From the NCBI RefSeq assembly GCF_000230555.1, contig NC_016078.1, forward strand, positions 2,356,001 through 2,420,000: 64,000 nt of DNA, given 5' to 3'. The position numbers and the translations under genes are program-made. The notes under the pieces were generated by a model, which ran no database searches, was not told the DNA's origin, and saw nothing but the letters and a program-made list of their open reading frames with translations. Below, in pieces: positions 54,349-62,283 of this stretch. The stretch comes from Pelagibacterium halotolerans B2. GTDB lineage: Bacteria > Pseudomonadota > Alphaproteobacteria > Rhizobiales > Devosiaceae. The stretch's first letter is position 1, and each line of letters starts with the position of its first letter.

Positions 54349-54699
54349 CTACTCAACCACCACGGAAATCTCGCGCACCATCTCCCCGGTTTCCCCGTCG
54401 AAGATCCGGATCGCCTGCCCGCTCTGTGCGCCGTAGGTGACGGTCACCAGCCCGTCCTGCACCTGCGCCGAAATCACCTGCGCGCCCTCGGGCAAGGCGA
54501 TCAATTGCAGCGCGTATCGGTCGGTCACGTCATTGCCCATGGTGGCCAGACGATAGACAACCGCCAGTACAACCGCCATAAACCCCACCATCATGACGAG
54601 CATGGACAGCCCCGCGCGCCGGCGGGCTTTGGCCATCACCGCCTCGGCCTCCGGGCTCAGGGGCTCGTCCTTGTCGAAATTGGTTTGAGGATCGGTCAT
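54349..54699 (-). CDS. Small membrane protein, unknown function
   Basis: 116 residues: acidic N-terminal tail, one transmembrane helix (LSMLVMMVGFMAVVLAVVYRLA) and a C-terminal periplasmic beta-rich part (LPEGAQVISAQVQDGLVTVT, IRIFDGETGEMV). Widespread in related genomes by layout; no assigned role that I recognise. Its ATG overlaps the ATG of the divergent rluD-like gene (CATG at 54697-54700). Confidence 0.8.
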   Translation of the reverse strand: MTDPQTNFDKDEPLSPEAEAVMAKARRRAGLSMLVMMVGFMAVVLAVVYRLATMGNDVTDRYALQLIALPEGAQVISAQVQDGLVTVTYGAQSGQAIRIFDGETGEMVREISVVVE

Positions 54700-55708
54700 G
54701 GCGGGCAGTCAGCTCCAACAGGATAGGCACGACGCCACCGTCCTCGAAAACGAGGCCGGCACGCGGCTCGATGCATTTCTGGCGGCCCGCTTCCCTCTCT
54801 TTTCGCGCAACCGCATCAAGGACTTGATCCTTTTGGGCGCGGTCAGCGTGGATGGGACGACCAACGATGTGCCCAAATATCGCGTCAGGACCGGCGAGTC
54901 CATCACTCTCGCCGCCCCCGAACCCGTCGAGGCCGAACCCCAGCCCCAGGATATCGCGCTCAATATCCTCTTCGAGGACGAATATCTCATTGTTATAGAC
55001 AAGCCCGCCGGCATGGTGGTGCACCCCGCACCGGGCAATGAGGACGGAACGTTGGTCAACGCCCTCATCCACCATTGCGGCGACAGCCTGCGCGGTATTG
55101 GCGGTGTCAAACGCCCCGGCATCGTCCACAGGCTCGACAAGGACACCTCCGGCGTCATGGTCGCCGCCAAGACCGAGCAGGCTCATAACGGACTTGCTGC
55201 CCAGTTCGCCGATCATGGGCGCACCGGTCCCCTCGAACGCGCCTACATCGCCTTTGTCTGGGGCATCCCCAATCCTCTGGTCGGCACCGTCGAAACCATG
55301 ATCGGGCGCGACCCCAATAATCGCCTCAAGCAATCGGTTCAGCCGCGCGAAGGGCGCGAGGCCATCACCCATTATCGCGTTGAGGGTCGCTTCAGCGATG
55401 ACAAATGGTCTATAGCGCAGGTCAGATGCCAACTCGAAACCGGCCGCACCCATCAGATCCGCGTGCATATGGCCCATATCGGCCACCCGCTGATCGGCGA
55501 TGGCGTTTACGGTTCGGCCTTTGCAACAAAGATCAACACAGTGCCCCAGGAGATTCGGCACACTGTCGTATCCCTGAACCGGCAGGCCCTTCACGCCGCG
55601 ATCCTTGGCTTTGCCCATCCTGTGACGGGACAAACCCTCAAATTTGAAAGTCCGCTGCCTTCCGAGCTTGCCGCCCTCGCAACCAAGCTCGCGCCCTTTG
55701 CGTCATAA
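54698..55708 (+). CDS. RluA/RluD family 23S rRNA pseudouridine synthase
   Basis: 336 residues: N-terminal S4 RNA-binding domain (GTRLDAFLAARFPLFSRNRI), then the catalytic core with HRLDKDTSGVMV containing the active Asp, and CQLETGRTHQIRVHMAHIGHP near the C-terminus. Of the family, RluD (23S U1911/1915/1917) is the best match by S4 domain and order. The start ATG at 54698 overlaps the divergent gene by two bases; GAGG lies eight bases upstream. Confidence 0.92.
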   Translation: MAGSQLQQDRHDATVLENEAGTRLDAFLAARFPLFSRNRIKDLILLGAVSVDGTTNDVPKYRVRTGESITLAAPEPVEAEPQPQDIALNILFEDEYLIVIDKPAGMVVHPAPGNEDGTLVNALIHHCGDSLRGIGGVKRPGIVHRLDKDTSGVMVAAKTEQAHNGLAAQFADHGRTGPLERAYIAFVWGIPNPLVGTVETMIGRDPNNRLKQSVQPREGREAITHYRVEGRFSDDKWSIAQVRCQLETGRTHQIRVHMAHIGHPLIGDGVYGSAFATKINTVPQEIRHTVVSLNRQALHAAILGFAHPVTGQTLKFESPLPSELAALATKLAPFAS

Positions 55709-55893
55709 GGCTGAAACATCGGCCACCCGACCATGCATTCCGCGAATACCATATTTTCGCGGAGCAGGGGTGTAATCGCCCAAATCAGACCTATATTCAC
55801 TCCGATTATCTCCGCAAACGTGCCGCAAAGGGCGTCGATGCGGACTGCAACCCGCCGGGGACACCCGGGGGTTTACGAGAGGGGGTGCTAGAA

Positions 55894-56772
55894 ATGGCCC
55901 AGTCCAATCTTCCTGTTTTAAGCTCGGAAAGCGGGCTCAACCGCTATCTGCAGGAAATCCGCAAGTTTCCAATGCTCGACCCGGACGAGGAATTCATGCT
56001 CGCCAAGCGGTACAAGGAGCATTCCGATCCCCAGGCGGCCCAGAAGCTCATCACGTCCCATTTACGTCTCGTGGCCAAGATCGCCATGGGCTATCGCGGC
56101 TATGGCCTGCCCATCTCCGAGGTCATATCCGAGGGCAACGTGGGTCTCATGCAGGCGGTCAAGCGCTTCGAGCCCGATAAGGGCTTCCGTCTTGCCACCT
56201 ACGCCATGTGGTGGATCCGCGCCTCGATCCAGGAATATGTGTTGCGCTCCTGGTCTCTGGTCAAGATCGGCACCACCGCTGCCCAGAAACGCCTGTTCTT
56301 CAATCTTCGGCGTTTAAAGGGCCAGATCGCGGCCCTCGATGATGGCAGCCTGCACCCCGACCAGATCAAGCAGATCGCCACGACCCTCAACGTAACCGAG
56401 GACGATGTGGTCTCGATGAACCAGCGCCTCACCGGCGATGCCTCGCTCAACGCGCCCATGCGCGCCGACGAAGGCACCAGCCAATGGCAGGACTGGCTGA
56501 TCGATGACGTGCCCGATCAGGAAGAAGTTCTCGGCGACAGCCAGGAATATGACGAGCGCATGGGCCTGCTCGAGGGCGCCATGGAAGTGCTCAACGACCG
56601 CGAAAAGGCCATCTTTAAGGCCCGCCGCCTGCAGGAAAGTCCCTCGACCCTGGAGGAACTGGCTCAGGAATACGACGTCTCGCGCGAGCGTATCCGTCAG
56701 ATCGAAGTCCGCGCTTTCGAAAAGGTGCAGGATGCGGTCAAGGAAGCTGCACGTAGCCAGGCCGCGCATTGA
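55894..56772 (+). CDS. rpoH: RNA polymerase sigma factor RpoH
   Basis: Heat-shock sigma-32, 292 residues. N-terminal region 1.2 (LNRYLQEIRKFPMLDPDEEF), region 2 (LITSHLRLVAKIAMGYRGYG, RLATYAMWWIRASIQEYVLR), RpoH box (QKRLFFNLRRLK) and region 4 (SPSTLEELAQEYDVSRERIR). ATG 55894 has GAGAGGGGG upstream. A hairpin CCGCGAA/TTCGCGG (55740-55762) lies 130 bases upstream and may end rluD or belong to the rpoH leader. Confidence 0.96.
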   Translation: MAQSNLPVLSSESGLNRYLQEIRKFPMLDPDEEFMLAKRYKEHSDPQAAQKLITSHLRLVAKIAMGYRGYGLPISEVISEGNVGLMQAVKRFEPDKGFRLATYAMWWIRASIQEYVLRSWSLVKIGTTAAQKRLFFNLRRLKGQIAALDDGSLHPDQIKQIATTLNVTEDDVVSMNQRLTGDASLNAPMRADEGTSQWQDWLIDDVPDQEEVLGDSQEYDERMGLLEGAMEVLNDREKAIFKARRLQESPSTLEELAQEYDVSRERIRQIEVRAFEKVQDAVKEAARSQAAH

Positions 56773-56859
56773 CGCGCGGCCCGGTTGTCCCCATTGTGCC
56801 GGCTTATAAAACCAACTGAGGGATAAAATCGGACCGGTCCAGAAGCCGATCCGTCACAA

Positions 56860-58152
56860 ATGATAGAAATCACTATCGTTGCAGGTCTGATCCTGCTCAA
56901 CGGCGTTTTCGCAATGTCCGAACTTGCCGTCGTCTCCGCCAGCAAACCCTTGCTGCGGTCAATGGCCGAACGTGGCCAGCCCGGCGCTTCGGCCGCCGTG
57001 CAACTGGCCGATGACCCGGGTCGTTTTCTCTCCACAGTTCAGATCGGCATCACCCTGATCGGCATCATCGCCGGCGCGTTTTCCGGCGCCACGATCGGCG
57101 GCATGCTGACCGGGATCCTTCTCGATGCCGGCCTGACCGGCCCTGCAGCATCCGCATTGGGCTATGGCGGCGTGGTCGCCATTATTACCTACCTCTCGGT
57201 CGTGGTCGGTGAACTCGTGCCCAAACAGCTTGCCCTGCGCAGTCCCGAACGCGTGGCCTGCCTTGTCGCGCCGCCCATGCGAATCCTGTCGCGTGTCGCC
57301 GGGCCCGTCGTCTGGCTCCTTGACGCCTCGACCCGGCTGATCTTCCGGCTGTTGGGTCTGAGCGAAACCAACGAAGAACAGGTCACTGAGGAAGAGATCA
57401 AGTCCATCGTCGCCGAGGCGGCGGAATCCGGCGTCATCGAGCGCGACGAAAAACGCATGATCGCCGGCGTGCTGCGCCTGTCGGACCGTCGCGCCCGCTC
57501 CATCATGACCCCGCGTACCGATGTCGAGATGCTCGATTTCGACGATGATTTCGAGACCATCCGCACCGAACTGGCCCGGGCCCGCCATTCGCGCCTGCCC
57601 GTTTCAAGCGGAGAGTTCGACAACATCATCGGCGTGCTGGTGGTCCGCGATTACCTCGCGGCCCAGCCCGCCGATCACGCGGCGCTGAAAAAATTGCTGC
57701 GCAAACCCCAGATCGTCCCGGATACGTTGGGCGCGCTCGACGTGCTCAACCTGCTGCGCCGGGCCGATTTCCCTCTCGCGCTGGTCCTTGATGAGTATGG
57801 ACACTTCGATGGCATCGTCACGCCCACCGACCTTCTCGAAGCCATCGCCGGCGTGTTCCGGTCCGACCTCGAGGAGGGCGAAACCGACGAAGCCGTCCAA
57901 CGCGAAGACGGCTCATGGCTTCTGGCCGGCGGCCTGATGGTCGATGACCTGTCCGACCGGCTCGGGTTGGTCCTTCCCGAACACCGCGACTATCAGACGC
58001 TTGCAGGCTTCATCATCGACAGGCTCCAGCATCTTCCCAGGACCGGTGAAGTGCTCGAAGCGGGAAACTGGCGGCTTGAAGTGGTCGATATGGACGGCCA
58101 CCGGGTTGACAAGGTCCTGGCAATTCCGAGGGAACCGGCCGCTACGCAATAG
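56860..58152 (+). CDS. CorC/HlyC (DUF21-CBS) family transporter-like protein
   Basis: 430 residues: N-terminal DUF21/CNNM membrane domain with four hydrophobic segments (IVAGLILLNGVFAMSELAVV, VQIGITLIGIIAGAFSGATI), two CBS domains (RSIMTPRTDVEMLDFDDDF; LLRRADFPLALVLDEYG) and a C-terminal CorC_HlyC domain (EALGL-like segment ALEVVDMDGHRVDKV). Family members move or sense Mg2+ and other divalent ions. The annotation haemolysin is historical. The 3' end overlaps thiN by 11 bases, convergently. Confidence 0.9.
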   Translation: MIEITIVAGLILLNGVFAMSELAVVSASKPLLRSMAERGQPGASAAVQLADDPGRFLSTVQIGITLIGIIAGAFSGATIGGMLTGILLDAGLTGPAASALGYGGVVAIITYLSVVVGELVPKQLALRSPERVACLVAPPMRILSRVAGPVVWLLDASTRLIFRLLGLSETNEEQVTEEEIKSIVAEAAESGVIERDEKRMIAGVLRLSDRRARSIMTPRTDVEMLDFDDDFETIRTELARARHSRLPVSSGEFDNIIGVLVVRDYLAAQPADHAALKKLLRKPQIVPDTLGALDVLNLLRRADFPLALVLDEYGHFDGIVTPTDLLEAIAGVFRSDLEEGETDEAVQREDGSWLLAGGLMVDDLSDRLGLVLPEHRDYQTLAGFIIDRLQHLPRTGEVLEAGNWRLEVVDMDGHRVDKVLAIPREPAATQ

Positions 58153-58831
58153 CGTCCAGCAATCGGTTGTCGAGGATCAGCAGCCAGGGATCCTGCTCCC
58201 CTGGCGCCACATCGATTTCAATAACGTTCTCGGTGGCCCGGTTCGACGTGCCGATGGTTTTTCCCTGCACCATCTCCAGCCCGTCCAACGGATAAAGCAG
58301 CCCCATCGAGCCTGCGAACTGCGTCCGCCCCAGCGGATAGATCGATACCCGCTCTCCCGCGCCGACCCTGAGACTGACCGAACCGGCAACCCCCATCGCC
58401 AGATCGTGGCCGTCGATCAAGATAATCTTTCGATCGGTCGCATAACGCGCAACGGCATGCAGCGCTGCCAGCGTGTGATCGAACCGCCCACCGGTCATTC
58501 CCAACGCCAGCGTCAGCGGCGCGCGTGTCGAATAAAGGCACTTTTCGAAATCGGTTGTATCCTGCTCGGGCAGCGTCAGAATTGTCGTTTGGCCCGGAAA
58601 CCGCGTCCGATCGGCCACCGAATCCATGTCCCCGATCACCGCATCTGGCACCAGTCCTGCCGCCATCAAAATGTCGCCGCCCCGATCGGCGCCGACCAGC
58701 CCCGCAGCCCGTTCGGCGAGTGCGGCCAGCATGTCGGGATCGACATCGCCCCCACCCACGATCAGCAGCGGGCCGTCGAACTCGAGAGGCGCTCCGTTTT
58801 CCCCCGCGCCGTCTTGCACTGGACCTTGCAC
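58142..58831 (-). CDS. thiN: Thiamine diphosphokinase (thiamine pyrophosphokinase)
   Basis: Makes thiamine pyrophosphate from thiamine and ATP. About 229 residues from GTG 58831 (GTG 58819 also possible; AAGG lies five bases before it). Family motifs: LVGADRGGD, AVIGDMDSV, the metal-binding DTTDFEKCL, and GMTGGRFDHTLAAL. The start lies just outside the TPP riboswitch on the other strand; a longer in-frame stretch through the riboswitch is not credible. Thus thiamine uptake (thiBPQ) and its phosphorylation are encoded divergently. Confidence 0.9.
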   Translation of the reverse strand: MQGPVQDGAGENGAPLEFDGPLLIVGGGDVDPDMLAALAERAAGLVGADRGGDILMAAGLVPDAVIGDMDSVADRTRFPGQTTILTLPEQDTTDFEKCLYSTRAPLTLALGMTGGRFDHTLAALHAVARYATDRKIILIDGHDLAMGVAGSVSLRVGAGERVSIYPLGRTQFAGSMGLLYPLDGLEMVQGKTIGTSNRATENVIEIDVAPGEQDPWLLILDNRLLDAIA

Positions 58832-58848
58832 GCCTATAGTGTCGCCTC

Positions 58849-58936
58849 GTCTCGCTGGGGTGTCTGTCCGAAAGGATGGGCTGAGAAAAACCCATAGAAC
58901 CTGAACCAGGTCATGCTGGCGGAGGAAGTTCGAGAT
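58849..58936 (+). promoter_or_regulatory. TPP riboswitch (THI element)
   Basis: Conserved core CTGAGA (58881-58886), followed by AACCTGA (58898-58904), CCAGGTCATGCTGGCGGAG-like segment, and P1 closing arms CTCG (58851-58854) and CGAG (58931-58934). It lies 115 bases before thiB, leaving room for a terminator or ribosome-site hairpin. Confidence 0.93.
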
Positions 58937-59051
58937 GGCAAGGGCCACAAATCCCTCTGCCATTCAAGGCATTTCCCCTCATTCATGGCCGCAAACTTGG
59001 CTCGGCGCCGGCAAAACCGTTGATTTTGCACGCCAAACAATGAGGAAACTC

Positions 59052-60059
59052 ATGATCGCTTCCGTAAGGACGAGCCTGTGCGCGGTTGTGCTCGGAGCGC
59101 TCGCGCTCCCGGCCATCGCCCAGGACAATCCAACCCTCACCGTTTACACCTACGATGCCTTTGCCGCCGATTGGGGGCCTGGCCCCCTGCTCAAGGAGGG
59201 CTTTGAGGCCCAGTGCGCGTGCACGCTCGATTTCGTGTCCGCCGACGATTCGATCTCGGCCCTGCGCCGCGCCCAGCTCGAAGGCGACGCAACCGAAGCC
59301 GACATCATCCTCGGGCTCGATACCGCCACCATCGGCGAAGGCATGGCGACCGCGCTGTTCACCGAGCACCAGCTCGACCTGCCCGATTTCGACATTCCGC
59401 TCGAATGGACCGACGAGGTCTTCGTCCCCTTCGACTACGGCTATTTCGCCTTCGTCTATGACACCCAGTCGATCGCCACGCCCCCTGCCAGCTTCGAAGA
59501 ACTGATCGCGCTCCCCCAAGACTTCAAGATCGTCATTCAGGATCCGCGCTCGTCCACCCCCGGCCTGGGCCTGATCCTGTGGATCAAGGCACTCTATGGA
59601 GATGAGGCGATCGAAATCTGGGAAGGGCTCGCCCCGCACGTCCTCACCGTCACCACCGGCTGGTCCGAATCCTACGACCTGTTCCTTTCAGGCGAGGCCG
59701 ACATGGTGCTCTCCTACACAACCTCGCCGGCCTATCACCTCATTGCCGAAGGCGAAGACCGCTATCGGGCCGCCAAATTCGATGCCGGCCATTACACCCA
59801 GATCGAAGTCGCCGGCATCCTCGCCTCCAGCCCCAATCAGGAGCTGGCCCGCGCGTTTCTGGCCTATCTCGTCACACCCGAAGGCCAGGCACCCTTGCCG
59901 GAGACCAACTGGATGTATCCGGTGCTCGAACCGACAGGCGGGCTCAATCCCGGCTTTGCCGAAATGATCGACCCCCAACCCGCCCTTCTGCTTGACGCCG
60001 ATGAGGTGACCGCCAACACTCGGGCCTGGATCGAGGAAGCGTTCTCGACGCTGAGGTAG
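59052..60059 (+). CDS. thiB: Thiamine ABC transporter substrate-binding protein ThiB
   Basis: Periplasmic receptor for thiamine and its phosphates, 335 residues from ATG 59052, which has GAGGA at good spacing (ATG 59040 is also in frame). Signal peptide LCAVVLGALALPAIA, then QD. ThiB features: LTVYTYDAFAADWGPG near the N-terminus, PFDYGYFAFVYD, TTGWSESYDLFLSGEADMVL, and TNWMYPV. It is the first gene after the TPP riboswitch. Confidence 0.95.
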   Translation: MIASVRTSLCAVVLGALALPAIAQDNPTLTVYTYDAFAADWGPGPLLKEGFEAQCACTLDFVSADDSISALRRAQLEGDATEADIILGLDTATIGEGMATALFTEHQLDLPDFDIPLEWTDEVFVPFDYGYFAFVYDTQSIATPPASFEELIALPQDFKIVIQDPRSSTPGLGLILWIKALYGDEAIEIWEGLAPHVLTVTTGWSESYDLFLSGEADMVLSYTTSPAYHLIAEGEDRYRAAKFDAGHYTQIEVAGILASSPNQELARAFLAYLVTPEGQAPLPETNWMYPVLEPTGGLNPGFAEMIDPQPALLLDADEVTANTRAWIEEAFSTLR

Positions 60060-60065
60060 CAAAAA

Positions 60066-61664
60066 TTGGCCGGGATTCCCACAACCTGGCGTCCCGGCCG
60101 CCGCTATGTCGGTGCATCGGTCGCCGCCACCGTCGCCATTCTGATCGCTGCCCTGCTGATCGCCCTTTGGGTTGCCGGGCAGCGCTTCGCATCCACGGGG
60201 TCCAGCGTCACCGGCATCGGATATCTTCTGGTGACGTCGGCCACCCAGGCCGCCCTCTCGACACTTCTATCGATCCTTGCCGGTATGGTCCTCGCCTGGA
60301 CGCTCGACCGCCTGCGCTTTCCGGGCCGGGGCGTCGTCATCGGCCTGCTTTCCACCGCACTGGTCATGCCCTCACTCGTCGTCGTCTCGGGCCTCCTGGC
60401 CATCTGGGGTCGCAATGGGTGGGTCAATTTCCTGCTCGCCCCGTTCGGGCTGGAAACCGGCTCCTCGATCTTCGGGCTCGGCGGCATCATCGCCGCCCAC
60501 GTGGTTCTCAACGGCGCCTTTTCCGCCCGTATCTTCATCGACAGATTAGCCGCCATCCCCACCGAAAAGCTCAAGCTCGGCCGCAGCCTGGGCCTGGGTC
60601 CGCTTCAGCGCTTCGCGATCATCGACTTTCCCGCCCTCGCAGCCTCGATTCCCGGCGTGGCGGCAACCATCTTCCTTTTATGCTTCACCAGCTTTCCCAT
60701 CGTTTTGACCCTTGGCGGCGGCCCGGCCAACCAGACCTTCGAAGTGGCCATCTATCAGGCCGTACGCCTCGATTTCGACCTCGGGGCAGCCGTCAACCTC
60801 GCCATCGTGCAACTGGTCGTCTGCGCTGCCATCATAATCCCCGCATCAACCCTTTCGCCCGCCGCGACGCTCTTTGGCTCCCCCGGCCGCATGCACTGGC
60901 CCGAACGCCCCTGGCTCACCGGTATCCAGCAGATCGTGCTCACCATCCTGCTTGCCGGCTTCCTCGCCCCCCTGATCGCCGTTTTGGGCGAAGGCTTCGG
61001 CGCCATCTCCAATGTCCTCACCCAATCGGGTTTCTGGCGCGCCACCGCCACCAGCCTGATCATCGGCACCCTCAGCGCTCTGCTGGCCGTCGCGCTGGGG
61101 TTGGCGCTGGGCATGGCCCGTGCGCTACAGGCCAGAAGCTCGCTCTGGCGTGCGGTCCTGGGCTTTCCGGTCTTTGCCTATCTCGCCGTTCCCGCCGTCG
61201 TGCTTTCGCTGGGTTTTTTCCTTCTCGCCCGGCTTACCGGGCTCGCTCCCACCGCCGTCGCACCGCTCGTTCTGATCCTGTCAAATGCACTTCTCGCGCT
61301 ACCCTTCGTCTTTGCCACGATCGCCCCGCCGCTCGAAGCGCTGACGCGACGTCATCATCGCGTCATCCGTTCGCTCGGCATGTCCTCTTTCCGCCAATGG
61401 AGCCGCATCGAATGGCCACTGCTCGGTCAGCCCATAGGCTATGGTCTGGCCGTCGCCTTCGTTTTCTCGCTGGGCGATCTGGGGGTCATTTCACTTTTCG
61501 GCACCTCGGAATTTTCCACCCTGCCCTGGCTGATGTACCGGGCGCTTGGCGCTTACCGCACCAATGATGCGGAGGCCATTGCCGCTGTGCTTCTGATCGT
61601 GAGCATCGCCGCTTTCATCCTCATCCCCAAACTCTTTGAGAAGCTGACAAATGCTCGAAATTGA
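60066..61664 (+). CDS. thiP: Thiamine ABC transporter permease ThiP
   Basis: 532 residues: two fused permease halves, about twelve hydrophobic segments, each with an EAA-type loop (LGLGPLQRFAIIDFPALAAS; LGMSSFRQWSRIEWPLLGQP). TTG 60066 is used with GAGGTAG about nine bases upstream. Overlaps thiQ by 14 bases. Confidence 0.93.
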   Translation: MAGIPTTWRPGRRYVGASVAATVAILIAALLIALWVAGQRFASTGSSVTGIGYLLVTSATQAALSTLLSILAGMVLAWTLDRLRFPGRGVVIGLLSTALVMPSLVVVSGLLAIWGRNGWVNFLLAPFGLETGSSIFGLGGIIAAHVVLNGAFSARIFIDRLAAIPTEKLKLGRSLGLGPLQRFAIIDFPALAASIPGVAATIFLLCFTSFPIVLTLGGGPANQTFEVAIYQAVRLDFDLGAAVNLAIVQLVVCAAIIIPASTLSPAATLFGSPGRMHWPERPWLTGIQQIVLTILLAGFLAPLIAVLGEGFGAISNVLTQSGFWRATATSLIIGTLSALLAVALGLALGMARALQARSSLWRAVLGFPVFAYLAVPAVVLSLGFFLLARLTGLAPTAVAPLVLILSNALLALPFVFATIAPPLEALTRRHHRVIRSLGMSSFRQWSRIEWPLLGQPIGYGLAVAFVFSLGDLGVISLFGTSEFSTLPWLMYRALGAYRTNDAEAIAAVLLIVSIAAFILIPKLFEKLTNARN

Positions 61665-62283
61665 CCGCCTTACATTCAGCTATGATGGCGGCACCACCGG
61701 CTTTGCCTTCGACATGAGCATCAAGCCCGGTGAAATCGCCGGTCTGGTCGGCCCATCCGGCGCCGGAAAATCGACGCTGTTCGACCTGATCGCCGGTTTC
61801 CTCGAACCCGCCTCGGGCGACATCCAGCTTGCCGGCCGCTCCATACTGGGCCAGCCCCCCGAGAACCGCCCGGTTTCGATCCTGTTTCAGTCGGACAATC
61901 TGTTCGACCATCTCTCCACGGGCGCCAATGTGGCGCTGGGGCTGGGCAGCACCACGAAAGCCAACGACGAACGAGTGTTGGCGGCGCTCGACAGCATGGA
62001 GCTTTCCGGACTTGGCAAACGCCCTGCGGCCCGACTATCAGGTGGCCAGAAACAGCGTGTCGCCCTCGCGCGCACCCTGCTGCGCAACCGTCCCATCCTG
62101 CTGCTCGACGAACCCTTTACCGGGCTGGACAGCCAGACCGCGGCCCCCATCCGCGATCTTGTGGCGCAGATGGTGCGTGCCAATCGCTGGCACGCCATAG
62201 TGGTTTCCCATCAGGCCGAGGATATCGAGGCGCTTGCCGACCGCACCTATCGGATCGAAAACGGCCGCACGGTGCCGGGCTAA
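61651..62283 (+). CDS. thiQ: Thiamine ABC transporter ATP-binding protein ThiQ
   Basis: 210 residues, short ATPase as in ThiQ. Walker A GPSGAGKST, Q-loop LFQSDNLFDHL, signature RLSGGQKQRVALARTLL, Walker B LLLDEPFTGLD, and switch His in VVSHQAED. It ends four bases into the convergent gene. Confidence 0.95.
   Translation: MLEIDRLTFSYDGGTTGFAFDMSIKPGEIAGLVGPSGAGKSTLFDLIAGFLEPASGDIQLAGRSILGQPPENRPVSILFQSDNLFDHLSTGANVALGLGSTTKANDERVLAALDSMELSGLGKRPAARLSGGQKQRVALARTLLRNRPILLLDEPFTGLDSQTAAPIRDLVAQMVRANRWHAIVVSHQAEDIEALADRTYRIENGRTVPG

Noticed and set aside
58832..58963. thiN start upstream of 58831
   Set aside because: That frame would translate the complement of the TPP riboswitch and has no domain content.
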